A stretch of DNA of 64,000 nt from Parahaliea mediterranea (GCF_003402235.1 NZ_QEWO01000004.1:124001-188000), one strand, 5' to 3'. Shown: positions 10,074 to 19,295, numbered from the stretch's first letter. Numbers and translations: made by a program. Notes: a model not told the origin generated them from the letters alone.

Positions 10074-11274
10074 TTTGCAGGCTGCGACGATGGCAGGGAA
10101 AACGATGACTGGAAGCACCGGGCACGCCACGGACGGCATTGATCTCGCTGCCGGCGTCCGCCGCCCATCGTCCTACCGCTACGAATTAGAGTGCCTGCGC
10201 GGACTCGCTATTCTGCTGGTCTTTCTGTTTCACGCCTATGGCGTTACCTGGGGGGCGGAGAATGCGCAGGTGACTCCCGCCAACGCCTGGATTATCGCCG
10301 GGAATACCGGTGTGACGCTTTTTTTTGTGCTCAGCGGCTTCCTGCTGAGCCTGCCGTGGTTGCAGGCAGAGGGGGGCAAATCCCGGCCCTCCCTCAGGGG
10401 CTTTTACCGGGCACGGTGCATGAGGATCCTGCCTCTGTATCTATGTGCCGTGGCATTGGCCGCACTAATCACCGGGGACTGGGAGGCAGCATCAAGGGCG
10501 GCCTTATTTCAGCCGATTGGCTTTGAGATGTTTCCATTCGGCGTCGTCTGGTGGACCCTCTGCACAGAGGTACAGTTTTATATCCTATTACCTTTGGCCT
10601 TCTGGTGTGTATACCGCCACCCCGCGCTCAAGACACTGGTAATCCTGATCCTTGGCATCTGGTTAGCGGCCTATCTGTACTGGGCCCTGGCATGGGCGCC
10701 CACACAGAGCAAAGTTGGCTGGTGGGCTTCCAAATCCTTGGCTGGGCGTCTGCCGGCCTTTCTGGCGGGGATAGCGTTGGCCTTCTGGTATGCCAGACTG
10801 GCGAAGGCAAGCCCGTCATCGCAACTGCCGGTTAGCAGTACGGGCGCGCTGGTGGCCATCCTGGCTGCCATGACTTACCTGCTTTGGCGCAGTGCCACCA
10901 TTGGCGATGCCGCGGCAGAACGGCAATGGCATATCCATCACACGCTAGAGGCTACATGCTGGGCCGCGTTAATAGCGCTGCTGCTGGTGGCGCGCCCTCT
11001 TGGCAGCAGCGTCGTACTCAATCGGCCCATGGCGGTTCTGGGAAAACTGTCCTATTCGATCTACCTGAACCACCTGCCCATCCTGTTCTACCTGATCTAT
11101 CCGCTCAAGCACACACCCGGGTACGCAGACTCCGCCTGGGCCTATCTCATACAGGCACTGGCTCTCGGCCTGTCCCTGTTTTTGGGATGGATCACTTACC
11201 GCTATATCGAGCTGCCATTCTTGCGCCGCAAGGCATCTGGTACTGTTGCTAACACTGCAGTGGCAGGCAGTTAA
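10066..11274 (+). CDS. Acyltransferase 3 (OafA/YrhL type) membrane protein, second copy
   Basis: A 402-residue polytopic acyltransferase. After a hydrophilic N-terminus of about 40 residues it has the family motifs YELECLRGLAILLVFLFHAYG (catalytic-site His), TLFFVLSGFLLS and FYRARCMRILPLY, and about ten membrane segments ending with YRYIELPFLRR. It overlaps the preceding acyltransferase by 8 bases and converges with the PhyH gene, overlapping its end by 4 bases. It probably O-acylates a surface polysaccharide made by neighbouring genes; the substrate is unknown. Internal ATGs (MAGK, MTGS) could be the true start. Confidence 0.88.
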   Translation: MPDLQAATMAGKTMTGSTGHATDGIDLAAGVRRPSSYRYELECLRGLAILLVFLFHAYGVTWGAENAQVTPANAWIIAGNTGVTLFFVLSGFLLSLPWLQAEGGKSRPSLRGFYRARCMRILPLYLCAVALAALITGDWEAASRAALFQPIGFEMFPFGVVWWTLCTEVQFYILLPLAFWCVYRHPALKTLVILILGIWLAAYLYWALAWAPTQSKVGWWASKSLAGRLPAFLAGIALAFWYARLAKASPSSQLPVSSTGALVAILAAMTYLLWRSATIGDAAAERQWHIHHTLEATCWAALIALLLVARPLGSSVVLNRPMAVLGKLSYSIYLNHLPILFYLIYPLKHTPGYADSAWAYLIQALALGLSLFLGWITYRYIELPFLRRKASGTVANTAVAGS

Positions 11275-12329
11275 AACAACACGGGCTGCTGTTTGGCCGG
11301 TGCCCGGGATGCGGCAAAGAACCAGGATTCCACCGCATAGCGATAGGCGGTGTGGTGGGGGGCGAAGCCCGTGCGGTGCAGGTTGAACTCATCGAAAAAC
11401 AAGGCATCGCCGGGCCTAAAACGGGGGTTCTCGGCAGGCGTCGTTTTCTCTATTTCTGCCACCAATCCCGCCCCGACCGTCCAGTCAAATGCCGCTCCCT
11501 GCGTCCCCGTCTCGTGTATTACCCGCCTTGAAGCCGGGATAATATCCATGCCGGGGGCAGCCGCATCACCCCCACAATCACTGAGGGCAATCCACATATT
11601 CACAGTGCGAATCCCATCACCAAGGAAGCGGCCGTCCTGGTGCCAACCCGCCTGTTGCTGGGGGTTTGGCTTGACCTTGCGCAGCACCCATTTTTTGACG
11701 GACAGCAGAGCGTCCTCACCAAAATAATCATGAAGCAACGCCGGCAGCCCCAATTGCCGATACAGTGAAATCAGCTTCAAGGCCATTACCGGGGAATCCA
11801 CAGCCCACACTGAGCCAGAATCTGCGGGCGCGTTGGCACCAAGTGTGCCGAATTGCACCGGGCCACCGGCCACTGAACGTGATCTGCCATACCAGGTTTT
11901 GTCCGCCCCGTCAGCCTGGCCATTTGCCACCGCATGACGCGCCGCCAGTACACGATCAATGCCCTGGCGAAGCTCCTCTGCCTGCGACGGTTTCAATAGC
12001 TCCCGGACTATCACGCCACCACTTCCCAGGACCCCGGCGCGCAATGTCTCCACATCCAACGCCGCCGCAGGGATATCCGCAAGCCTGCCCGGCACTGGGG
12101 GCTGCTGAACTTCTGCAGGCCAACCCCCGGAGAGCTCGGGCCAGCGCATATGGCGGTGCGCTTCAATACGAAGGTCGAGATTGAACTGGTCTATAAGGGC
12201 GTTCTCTCCTGGGGCTGCCAACGACTCCAGCCTTGCAATGGCCGTTGGGTAGTCGTTCCTGCCCAGGGCCTCAACAACCATCGCATCTGACATAGGGTAC
12301 TCAGGATGAGGGGTGCCTGTATGATTCAC
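11271..12329 (-). CDS. Phytanoyl-CoA dioxygenase (PhyH) family oxygenase
   Basis: A 352-residue Fe(II)/2-oxoglutarate-dependent oxygenase. The metal facial triad is readable: H230 and D232 in GWHQDGRF and H318 in FNLHRTG, with the following Arg as the 2-oxoglutarate ligand. The first 90 residues are a helical extension outside the catalytic domain. It is the last gene of the six-gene minus-strand surface-glycan operon; its GTG start overlaps the GT2 stop (GTGA), so coupling is likely. Hydroxylation of a sugar, lipid or glycan intermediate is an inference from context. An ATG at codon 13 is an alternative start. Confidence 0.82.
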   Translation of the reverse strand: MNHTGTPHPEYPMSDAMVVEALGRNDYPTAIARLESLAAPGENALIDQFNLDLRIEAHRHMRWPELSGGWPAEVQQPPVPGRLADIPAAALDVETLRAGVLGSGGVIVRELLKPSQAEELRQGIDRVLAARHAVANGQADGADKTWYGRSRSVAGGPVQFGTLGANAPADSGSVWAVDSPVMALKLISLYRQLGLPALLHDYFGEDALLSVKKWVLRKVKPNPQQQAGWHQDGRFLGDGIRTVNMWIALSDCGGDAAAPGMDIIPASRRVIHETGTQGAAFDWTVGAGLVAEIEKTTPAENPRFRPGDALFFDEFNLHRTGFAPHHTAYRYAVESWFFAASRAPAKQQPVLF

Positions 12330-13255
12330 TGTGCTCCTCCTGTATTTTCAGGCTCAGCCGGGCTGGCGAGGCGGCGCAAATGTATCTTTGAAGCCTGCGT
12401 GGGCAGGTGGCCGAGGAAGTTCAGCGGACGATCGGATACCAACTGCTGATGGCCCCGCAAATCAAGATACTGCGCTCGAAACGCATCCAGGCGCTGTTGT
12501 CGTTCGTTGTCGCTGCTGTTGGTGGTTGTCCCGCCGTGCAACTGGTGAAAACTCCCCTCTCCTACCAATTGAACCAACGCACTGCCCTCACTTTCAACAG
12601 CTCGCTTGTATAAATCCAGATTAACAAACCCGCCGCCAGGCAGGTCAAATGCCTCGTCCGCACCGCCCAGTTGCAAATACAGATACCGATGAAGGAACAG
12701 GCAATTCGACTCAAACATACGATTAAACCAAGTGATTTTATCGGCGCCATTTCGCAGTGGCGTGCCTATCTCGAAGAGCCGATACCCATCTTGCGGCCAA
12801 TCGATACTGCTTAACAGCCCGTCTTCTTTGGCTTTGTCGTAGCCCTGGCGAATTGTTTCTGGCTGCTCCCCCGGGCCGAGATAAAAATAGCGAGTGGCAA
12901 CAACAGGTTGATCAAAAGCAGAAAAAGCGCGCATGGCCCAGCGGAAAACACCCGGCGTCACTGCGTGGGCACCGTCAATCATTATGCACAGAATCTCACC
13001 TGTGGCGTGGCTCGCAGCAAGGTTGAGCGCAGCGCAGGGTGACGCAGACGCCTCATCAATACGTATTAGCCGCAACTTTAGGCCTGGATAGTCCTCTGCG
13101 CTTAACGCCAACGGCTCGGGCGAACCGTTGTCGATGACAATCACTTCGTAGTCCAGGGATTCTCCGTCCAACTGATAGCTGGGCATCAGCGACTGGAGGC
13201 TCCTGGGCACTTCTCGTTGCATGTCATAGGCGACGATGATGACACTGAGTTTCAT
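12326..13255 (-). CDS. Glycosyltransferase family 2 (paralogue B)
   Basis: A 309-residue GT-A fold glycosyltransferase. The N-terminus has the nucleotide-sugar binding strand LSVIIVAYDMQREVPRSL; the acidic motif lies in ILCIMIDGAH. The C-terminal part has GGGFVNLDLYKRA and GEGSFHQLHGG, motifs shared with the second GT2 gene of the same operon. The two are clearly paralogues. No membrane segment is seen, so it would act at the cytoplasmic face. It probably extends or decorates the surface glycan handled by this operon. Donor and acceptor cannot be told from sequence. Confidence 0.85.
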   Translation of the reverse strand: MKLSVIIVAYDMQREVPRSLQSLMPSYQLDGESLDYEVIVIDNGSPEPLALSAEDYPGLKLRLIRIDEASASPCAALNLAASHATGEILCIMIDGAHAVTPGVFRWAMRAFSAFDQPVVATRYFYLGPGEQPETIRQGYDKAKEDGLLSSIDWPQDGYRLFEIGTPLRNGADKITWFNRMFESNCLFLHRYLYLQLGGADEAFDLPGGGFVNLDLYKRAVESEGSALVQLVGEGSFHQLHGGTTTNSSDNERQQRLDAFRAQYLDLRGHQQLVSDRPLNFLGHLPTQASKIHLRRLASPAEPENTGGAQ

Positions 13256-13288
13256 GTACTCTTTCCACTATCAACGGTGCTGCAACAG

Positions 13289-15148
13289 CTACGGGCAAAG
13301 ACGCCCGGCGACTGATTCCACACCGTTTTGCAAGTCAGGGTTGGCGCTTTCACGGTTGACAAGGCGCTCATTCAATATCACAGGCACACCCAATTCGCCG
13401 GTAAACGCCTGGCCCCCTTTCGCATTCTGCCCCAGGTATGTTGGGCGGCTGTGGCCATCTACCGGCATTTTTGGGTCTTTTGTACTGGTAGCCGCTACGG
13501 ACTCCCCATTGTAAAACAGTTCCAGCAGCCCCCGCCGAAAGGAAGGTGCACTACTGGAGCGTGTCATGTAATTGCTCACGGTGATTTCTGTACAAACGCC
13601 CAATGGCGGCGCCGCCGCTTGCACGGTCATATCCAGCAATGAAAGGCGCAGCATTCCGCCGCTGCGGCGCAGTGACCAAAAGCCCTCTTGCTCCGCCACA
13701 ACGTCTTCCTCGCCCGCCATCTGCTGCGGGGTCACAGCCACAGCAAAGCTCCAACCTTCACTGCCGGGGCTACGCTGGAAGTCATTACCAACAAGCATTT
13801 TGGTACCTCCGCTGGAAGCCAGCTGTACTTCTACCTGACGCAATTCTATGCGCCACTGCTGGTAGGCGCTGCGCATTTTGCCCACCAGTGCGGAATGCTC
13901 GCGGCTGTCCACCAGTCGCTCTGTATACGGGTTAGACAAATCAAAAAGTAGATAATCGCCGTTAAAGATTTTGGTAAGACGCCAGTTTCCGCCCTCAGCC
14001 AGCATGCTCCAGCTATTGAGAAAGTAGTTTGCCGACTCCCAGAACAATGGCCTGTCGGGAACAGGCTTGCCATGCGCCGCCGCAACAATATCTACAGCCT
14101 GCCCCGCTGCAAATTTACCGCCGGCCAGTTGCACCAGCGTGTCCGCATAGTCTTTGTTGGATACGACGCCTTCAACCACGGTGCCAGCGGGAATATGGCC
14201 ACGCCAGCGCATCAACATCGGGGTGCGCACCCCGCCCTCGGTGAACTGCGCTTTGCTACCTGTAAACGGCAGGTTGCTGGGGTATTCCCTCGCTGTCCCA
14301 CCGTTGTCGCTGGCAACAATCACCAACGTATTATCCGCCAATCCTTGCTCATCCAGCCTGTCCACCACGCGCCCCACGAGGGTATCGGCATGTTCGACGA
14401 GCGCGAGGTAACGCCCCTGGGGCGTATCCGGATGGCGCGCAGCAAAGCGGTCTGCCGGCTCCAACGGTGTGTGCGGCGCATACGTCCAGTAGGTGAGAAA
14501 CCAGGGAGAGTCACCGGCCTCTCGACTGCCAAGAAAATCCATGACCCGCTGATTCAGGATATCGGACAAGTGCCCGGCATATTGCGAGGGATGACCATCA
14601 TCTTCCTGCAACCAGGGGTTGCGGTAGGTGGGGCGTGCTTCATGGAGTTCGCCCGCCGGATGCGGCCCCCGCAGAAGAAACTGATCCAAAAAGCCAAAAA
14701 ATGTGTCGTAGCCCTGAGCGAGTGGCCATGCAGGTGGAGCCACAGAACCGGCATGCCATTTGCCTATGTGGTGGGTGGTGTAGCCAAGCTGCTGAAGACG
14801 CTCGGGCAGTGTATCCACCTCTGCCGGAATACCGGCGCCATTGGGGCGAAAACCAAGGGCAGCAGGTTCCAGCCCAGTGAGTATACCGATACGCGTTGCT
14901 GTACAGGTGCTGTCTGTGTAGTGGCGATTAAAGCGCGCTCCGGCGGCGGCAATCCGGTCAATATTGGGCGTCAGCCCGGCACCGCCACCATAGGCACCAA
15001 CATCATTGACTCCAAGATCATCCAGCAGGATAAACAGTATATTGGGAGGCTTGCCCGCTGGCTGCGCGCGCTCTACAGGCTCTCCGCAGGCAACGAGCAA
15101 TAGGCCGATTAAAACCATCAAGCCAGTTGCGCGGGCAACGGCGCTCAT
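13289..15148 (-). CDS. Lipoprotein sulfatase (arylsulfatase family)
   Basis: A formylglycine-dependent sulfatase of about 619 residues. The N-terminus is a lipoprotein signal ending LLLVAC (Cys21), so the enzyme should be membrane-anchored outside the cytoplasm. The metal-site ILLDDLG and the modification site STCTATRIG are present; the catalytic Cys (residue 82) sits in C-T-A-T-R, the CxAxR variant of the CxPxR sulfatase signature. The downstream motif HHIGKWHAG is also canonical. It lies between a methyltransferase and a GT2 in an operon that also encodes a sulfotransferase, which suggests remodelling of a sulfated glycan. ATG at 15148 is preferred to an upstream TTG. Confidence 0.9.
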   Translation of the reverse strand: MSAVARATGLMVLIGLLLVACGEPVERAQPAGKPPNILFILLDDLGVNDVGAYGGGAGLTPNIDRIAAAGARFNRHYTDSTCTATRIGILTGLEPAALGFRPNGAGIPAEVDTLPERLQQLGYTTHHIGKWHAGSVAPPAWPLAQGYDTFFGFLDQFLLRGPHPAGELHEARPTYRNPWLQEDDGHPSQYAGHLSDILNQRVMDFLGSREAGDSPWFLTYWTYAPHTPLEPADRFAARHPDTPQGRYLALVEHADTLVGRVVDRLDEQGLADNTLVIVASDNGGTAREYPSNLPFTGSKAQFTEGGVRTPMLMRWRGHIPAGTVVEGVVSNKDYADTLVQLAGGKFAAGQAVDIVAAAHGKPVPDRPLFWESANYFLNSWSMLAEGGNWRLTKIFNGDYLLFDLSNPYTERLVDSREHSALVGKMRSAYQQWRIELRQVEVQLASSGGTKMLVGNDFQRSPGSEGWSFAVAVTPQQMAGEEDVVAEQEGFWSLRRSGGMLRLSLLDMTVQAAAPPLGVCTEITVSNYMTRSSSAPSFRRGLLELFYNGESVAATSTKDPKMPVDGHSRPTYLGQNAKGGQAFTGELGVPVILNERLVNRESANPDLQNGVESVAGRLCP

Positions 15149-15171
15149 TGTCAACAAGCGCGCTCTGGCCC

Positions 15172-15957
15172 CTACTGCGCCCCTGCCTGCTTGCCCTGTC
15201 CACCCTTGTTTTTAGCGCCGGCCAGCTCCTTGAAACGTCGCGCCTGGCGTCGCGCCTCCAGAAAATGAGAAGCGTGAACATAGAGCTGGCGCAATTTCTG
15301 CACATTCTCCTCCTCGCGGGAAAACAGCAGTTTCAGCAGTGCAGCGTCTGGATCAGCACCGCCGGGCTTTCGCAGAACCCCCAGCCCAAAGCCGTGGTTG
15401 AACTTGAATATGTCCTGCTGGCTTGCCTCCAACTCCTCGAAAAACCTCCAGGCGCCAAAGTCCTTGATTCTCGCCATCACATCATGGAACAGGACAATGC
15501 CACCCGGCTTGACCTTGGGGTACCAGGTTTCAAAATCCTCTTTGACTGCCTCGTAGGTGTGCAGGCCGTCGATGTGCAAAAGATCGATGCTGTCGTCTTC
15601 AAAGTGCTGCAATGCCTCATGAAAATACATCTTCATCAGGTAGGAGATGCCACGATAATGTTCGCGGGCGTGGCTCTGAACATCTTTGAAAATAGAGTCG
15701 TCGTAGGCATCGGTGTGTTCGTCGCCTTCCCAGCAATCCACCGCGTAGGCAACGCCATCAATGTCGTTTTCTACCATGGCCTGGCAGAAGGTAAAGAATG
15801 ACAGGCCGTTGTATACCCCGAGCTCCACCACTGTTTTGGGCCGGATGGCTTCTACCAGATCATAGGCAAATGGGAGATGGTCAACCCAGGTACTAAATAC
15901 CATCCGCTTGGGTTCAAAGCGCTGCAGGGAAGGTGGAAAGTAAAGTAAGTCGCTCAT
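15172..15957 (-). CDS. Class I SAM-dependent methyltransferase (Methyltransf_24 type)
   Basis: A methyltransferase of about 261 residues. The Rossmann motif I is VVELGVYNGLSFFTF, followed by acidic motif II AVDCWEGD and the LLHIDGLHTYEAVKEDF and GGIVLFHDV motifs typical of the Methyltransf_24 / CmcI-like group, which modify sugars or glycans and may need a metal. The C-terminal tail is highly basic. The ATG at 15957 is favoured; a TTG six codons upstream would extend it. It lies in the sulfotransferase-GT2-methyltransferase-sulfatase-GT2-PhyH operon, so an O-methylation of the same glycan is the natural reading. Confidence 0.82.
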   Translation of the reverse strand: MSDLLYFPPSLQRFEPKRMVFSTWVDHLPFAYDLVEAIRPKTVVELGVYNGLSFFTFCQAMVENDIDGVAYAVDCWEGDEHTDAYDDSIFKDVQSHAREHYRGISYLMKMYFHEALQHFEDDSIDLLHIDGLHTYEAVKEDFETWYPKVKPGGIVLFHDVMARIKDFGAWRFFEELEASQQDIFKFNHGFGLGVLRKPGGADPDAALLKLLFSREEENVQKLRQLYVHASHFLEARRQARRFKELAGAKNKGGQGKQAGAQ

Positions 15958-16040
15958 AGTGAATTCAGACAGCAATCGCTATTAATAGTAGGGCAGTGGT
16001 GCCAGCCACCACCGGGTAAAGTGGGACAATCTATTGGTTT

Positions 16041-16087
16041 GGTCTTGGGCCTGGTCTTGGTCTTGGTCTTGGTCTTGGTCTTGGTCT
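16041..16087. repeat. GGTCTT hexanucleotide repeat abutting a GT2 stop codon
   Basis: Five perfect tandem GGTCTT units (16053-16082), a partial unit running into the GT2 stop codon, and one degenerate plus one further perfect unit on the other side. On the minus strand this reads AAGACC repeated, i.e. Lys-Thr codons in the frame of the upstream GT2 gene. Confidence 0.95.
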
Positions 16088-17108
16088 AAGCGTCAGCCAC
16101 CCTCACCAGGGGCGTTACGCCAGCTTCCTGCGCCACGCGAGCCTGTGAACAATCCACACGCGCCATGGACTGCTGCACAAAGCGCATGGCATTGACGGAA
16201 ATTTCACCCAGGAACACGGGCTCGGTGTGCGGGCTTTCAAATTCCGCCCCGCGCAGCTTCCGGTACTGGGCTTTGGCCTCGTCAATGTAGGCAGCCCGTT
16301 TTTCTGCCGCCTGGCCGCCGGTGGTCACGCCGCCGTGAAACTGGTGGAAGGTGCCTTCGCCAATGCATACCACATGAGTAACCCCGGGCAGTTCACAGGC
16401 ACGTTTGTAGAAATCCAGGTTGATCAGGCCGCCACCGCTCAGGTCGAACTGCTCATCAAAGCCCTGCAATTCTTGCCACAGGTTGCGCGGCAGGCTGATG
16501 CAGTTGCTTTCGCTGTTGGGCAGAAAAAAGCCCGGAGCGCTGGACCCGCTAAAACAGCTGATATCAAACAGGCGGTAGCCATCCAGCGGCCAGTCGATGG
16601 ACGACAACAGGCGCGCTTCCTCGGCATTGCCGTAACCGCTGTTCACTGCCAACTGCTGTAACTCAGCGCCAAGGTGATAGCCCGGCACAGACACCACACT
16701 CCGCGGTGACAGCTGGTGGCCAAGCAGCAGGTTGCGCACCACGCCGGGGGTCAGCATGCGGGCGCCATCAATCATGACGCAAATATGTTCGCCACGGGCC
16801 CGGCGAGCGCCAAAATTAATCGCGGTGGCCGGGCTGCACTCGGCGTTTTTGCGGTAGAAATAGCGGAAGTTGGCGGGCAAGTTGCGTGTGAATGCCTCTG
16901 CCATGGGTCGGGCGGATTCGTTCTCGACGATAATGACTTCGTAATCCCGTGCCCGCACCCCTCGCTGGTAATCCAGCAGCAGTGAGCGCACGGTCTTTTC
17001 CGCCTGCTCTGCCATGTCGTACACAATGACCACGATACTCAGCACAGGCGGGGCAATGACCAGCGACTCGCCCCCGTGATCGGCCCGCTGCAGCAGTTTT
17101 CTCAACAC
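16086..17108 (-). CDS. Glycosyltransferase family 2 (paralogue A)
   Basis: A GT-A glycosyltransferase of about 340 residues, paralogous to the other GT2 of this operon: LSIVVIVYDMAEQAEKTV, DYEVIIVENESA, HICVMIDGAR, GGGLINLDFYKRA and GEGTFHQFHGG all have counterparts there. A GTG overlapping the stop of the preceding sulfotransferase gene (GTGTTGA) is the likely start; a longer open frame upstream would overlap that gene by 55 bases. The TAG stop lies at the edge of a hexanucleotide repeat and differs by one base from the repeat's AAG codon. Without it the frame would run 43 codons further, to a TGA that overlaps the methyltransferase ATG. Confidence 0.84.
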   Translation of the reverse strand: MLRKLLQRADHGGESLVIAPPVLSIVVIVYDMAEQAEKTVRSLLLDYQRGVRARDYEVIIVENESARPMAEAFTRNLPANFRYFYRKNAECSPATAINFGARRARGEHICVMIDGARMLTPGVVRNLLLGHQLSPRSVVSVPGYHLGAELQQLAVNSGYGNAEEARLLSSIDWPLDGYRLFDISCFSGSSAPGFFLPNSESNCISLPRNLWQELQGFDEQFDLSGGGLINLDFYKRACELPGVTHVVCIGEGTFHQFHGGVTTGGQAAEKRAAYIDEAKAQYRKLRGAEFESPHTEPVFLGEISVNAMRFVQQSMARVDCSQARVAQEAGVTPLVRVADA

Positions 17109-17878
17109 TTGGACACCCCCTTTCCGCTCGCCCGCTGTAGCTGCCAGTACAGCCACTTCACTCGCCAGGGCAAGCTGGCCCGCTGTTCTTCAGAAAATTG
17201 TTTTAATGATGCTTCGTAGAAGTCGGACGCTTTCGGTTGGTCTGGCAGACGCAACCACTCAGCCAGGGCGGTCGCATCCTGCTGAAAGGCTGCGCTCTCC
17301 CGGTCAAAGCACAAGATAGGGAAGCGATAGCGGCGATACTGCGCCAGCAGCGCGCGGTTGTAGTGATACCACAGCGCCAGGGCTTGCTCCCGCGGCATTT
17401 CGCTGCGGTGGTGCAACGAGCGCGCGACGGCTTCCGGGTGGCGAAATATGCCCACCACTTCAAGCCGGGGATATACAGCCCGCCAACCGTCAATCAGCAG
17501 CAGTGCTCTGGGGTCCTTAAAGCCGAGAACCCCGGCGTCTGCATGCGCCGCCAGCAGAGCACGGGCGGCTGCCTGATGCGCCTCACTCCAGACAGGGCGC
17601 GCCGGTGGGTTATCCCAGCTACCCTGGTTATCGCGCAGAACGGCATCGTGGAAATCGACAAAGGCCTGATTCTCGCGATTGCCCTTGCGGTTGTACGGGT
17701 TCCAGGTATGGCATTCCCCCAGGAACAGACCGGCTCCCTGCAGGGAGCCGGTGAGGCAACTGGTGCCACTGCGGTGCATACCCAGAATGGCCACCAAGCG
17801 CGCGGGGCCAGTTGCCAACGCGCCGGTTTGGTCTACAGTCTGGTCGAGATAAGATTCCGCCCCCACTGCCTGGTTCAT
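17102..17878 (-). CDS. Sulfotransferase family protein (first gene of surface-glycan operon)
   Basis: A 258-residue PAPS-dependent sulfotransferase. The 5'-phosphosulfate loop is ILGMHRSGTS (residues 31-40) and the 3'-phosphate motif is VVGIFRHPEAVARSLHHR. It has no signal peptide or membrane helix and should act in the cytoplasm. It is the promoter-proximal gene of the six-gene minus-strand operon ending with the PhyH oxygenase; a 139-bp AT-richer region precedes it. The acceptor is probably a nucleotide-sugar or lipid-linked glycan, by context only. Confidence 0.85.
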   Translation of the reverse strand: MNQAVGAESYLDQTVDQTGALATGPARLVAILGMHRSGTSCLTGSLQGAGLFLGECHTWNPYNRKGNRENQAFVDFHDAVLRDNQGSWDNPPARPVWSEAHQAAARALLAAHADAGVLGFKDPRALLLIDGWRAVYPRLEVVGIFRHPEAVARSLHHRSEMPREQALALWYHYNRALLAQYRRYRFPILCFDRESAAFQQDATALAEWLRLPDQPKASDFYEASLKQFSEEQRASLPWRVKWLYWQLQRASGKGVSKC

Positions 17879-18017
17879 GGGCTAGGCGAAGGCATTCGGA
17901 GAGTGTCGGTGGGCATCGTAATTATTTTTCAATACCTGTCAGCCAAATTGCACAAAATTGCTGGAAAAATGCCAAGTTTGGCCAGTATATACCATGGCTA
18001 ACCGGAGATTAAACGCC

Positions 18018-19295
18018 TCATTTGGTGGTGTCGGCTGCTCGCCAGGGCGCCACCCACAGCAGCATCAACATCCCCGGCAAGGCCAGCACTGCGCAAAGCA
18101 AAAAGAACGCCACCCAGCCCGTCTCCTCCACAATCGCCCCGGTGCTGGCATTGGCAAAGGTACGTGGCAGCGCGGCCAGGGCGGTAAACAGGGCAAACTG
18201 GGTCGCGGCGTAAGCGCGGCTGGTTTCGCGGGCGATATAGGCGGTAAAGGCCGCTGTCCCCAGCCCGACCCCGAGGTATTCAAAGGCGATGACCATGGCC
18301 AGCAGCCACAGGTGCGGTTCGCTGGCGGCCAGCACCGCAAAGCCGAGGATGCTAACCATCTGCACCACCCCGAACACCCAAAGGCTGCGGTTGATGCCCA
18401 GGTGAATCATCAACACCCCGCCCAACAGGCCGCCGGCAATGGCCGGCCACAGGGCCGCGTGCTTGGCCACGAGCCCGATTTCTGTCTTGGTGAAGCCCAT
18501 ATCAAGGTAGAACGGCGTCGCCAGCGCCGTGGCCATGTTGTCCCCCAGTTTGTACAGGAACATAAAGGCCAGCACCGCCAGCAGGGCCTGCCAGCCCTTG
18601 CGAGACAGGTACTCGCGAAACGGTGCCACCACCGTGTCTGCCAGGCCCCGGGCCATCGGCACCTCCGAAGCGGGCTCGCGCACGACCAATGTCATGCCAA
18701 CGCCCACCAGCATAAAGGCGGCGGTGATCCAGAAAACACTGCCCCAGGGCATCTGGTCCGCCAGAATCAGGGACAGCGACCCCGGCACCAAACTGGATAT
18801 CCGATAGGCCTGCACGTGCACCGCATTGCCCAGACCGAGCTCTTCATCCGGCAGGATCTCCCGCCGGAAGGCATCCAGAACGATATCCTGGCTGGCGCTG
18901 AACAGGGCAACCGCAAAAGCCACCCAGGCGATCACCAGGGTAGAAGACTGCGGCTGGAAGACCCCCAGCCCACCGATCGACACCAGCAGGGCCAGTTGGG
19001 TGGCCAGCATCCAACCACGCCGGCGCCCCAAGCGCCCCAGCAAGGGCGGCCGGTAGCGATCCATAAACGGAGCCCAGAGAAACTTCCAGGTGTAGGGAAT
19101 GCCCACCAGGGAGAACAGGCCGATTTCGGTAAGGGATACCCCCTCGTCACGCAGCCAGGCTGGCACCAGCTGGTAGAGCACATACAGGGGCATGCCGGAG
19201 GCCAGGCCGATGAAGACGCAAGCGAGAATACGCCGGTTGAAGATGGCGGCGCGCCAGCCGGACTGCGATGGCGGCATAGATCGGGGTTCCCGCAA
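18018..19295 (-). CDS. ampG: AmpG-like MFS transporter
   Basis: A 425-residue major facilitator with 12 predicted membrane helices. The N-terminal half strongly resembles AmpG, which imports anhydro-muropeptides from the periplasm for peptidoglycan recycling: FIGLASGMPLYVLY, FSLVGIPYTWKFLWAPFMDRY and the LGRRRGWM loop. The position inside a surface-glycan region could mean a related glycan substrate, so the muropeptide role is probable and not certain. It stands alone, with divergent or spaced neighbours. Confidence 0.78.
   Translation of the reverse strand: MREPRSMPPSQSGWRAAIFNRRILACVFIGLASGMPLYVLYQLVPAWLRDEGVSLTEIGLFSLVGIPYTWKFLWAPFMDRYRPPLLGRLGRRRGWMLATQLALLVSIGGLGVFQPQSSTLVIAWVAFAVALFSASQDIVLDAFRREILPDEELGLGNAVHVQAYRISSLVPGSLSLILADQMPWGSVFWITAAFMLVGVGMTLVVREPASEVPMARGLADTVVAPFREYLSRKGWQALLAVLAFMFLYKLGDNMATALATPFYLDMGFTKTEIGLVAKHAALWPAIAGGLLGGVLMIHLGINRSLWVFGVVQMVSILGFAVLAASEPHLWLLAMVIAFEYLGVGLGTAAFTAYIARETSRAYAATQFALFTALAALPRTFANASTGAIVEETGWVAFFLLCAVLALPGMLMLLWVAPWRAADTTK

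Noticed and set aside
16021-16090. CRISPR-like array suggested by tandem repeats
   Set aside because: The unit is only 6 bp with no spacers; it is a microsatellite.
17946-17990. Sigma54-like promoter (TTGGCA on the minus strand) before the sulfotransferase operon
   Set aside because: The -24 half fits, but the -12 half reads CAGCA where TTGC is needed at the right spacing.
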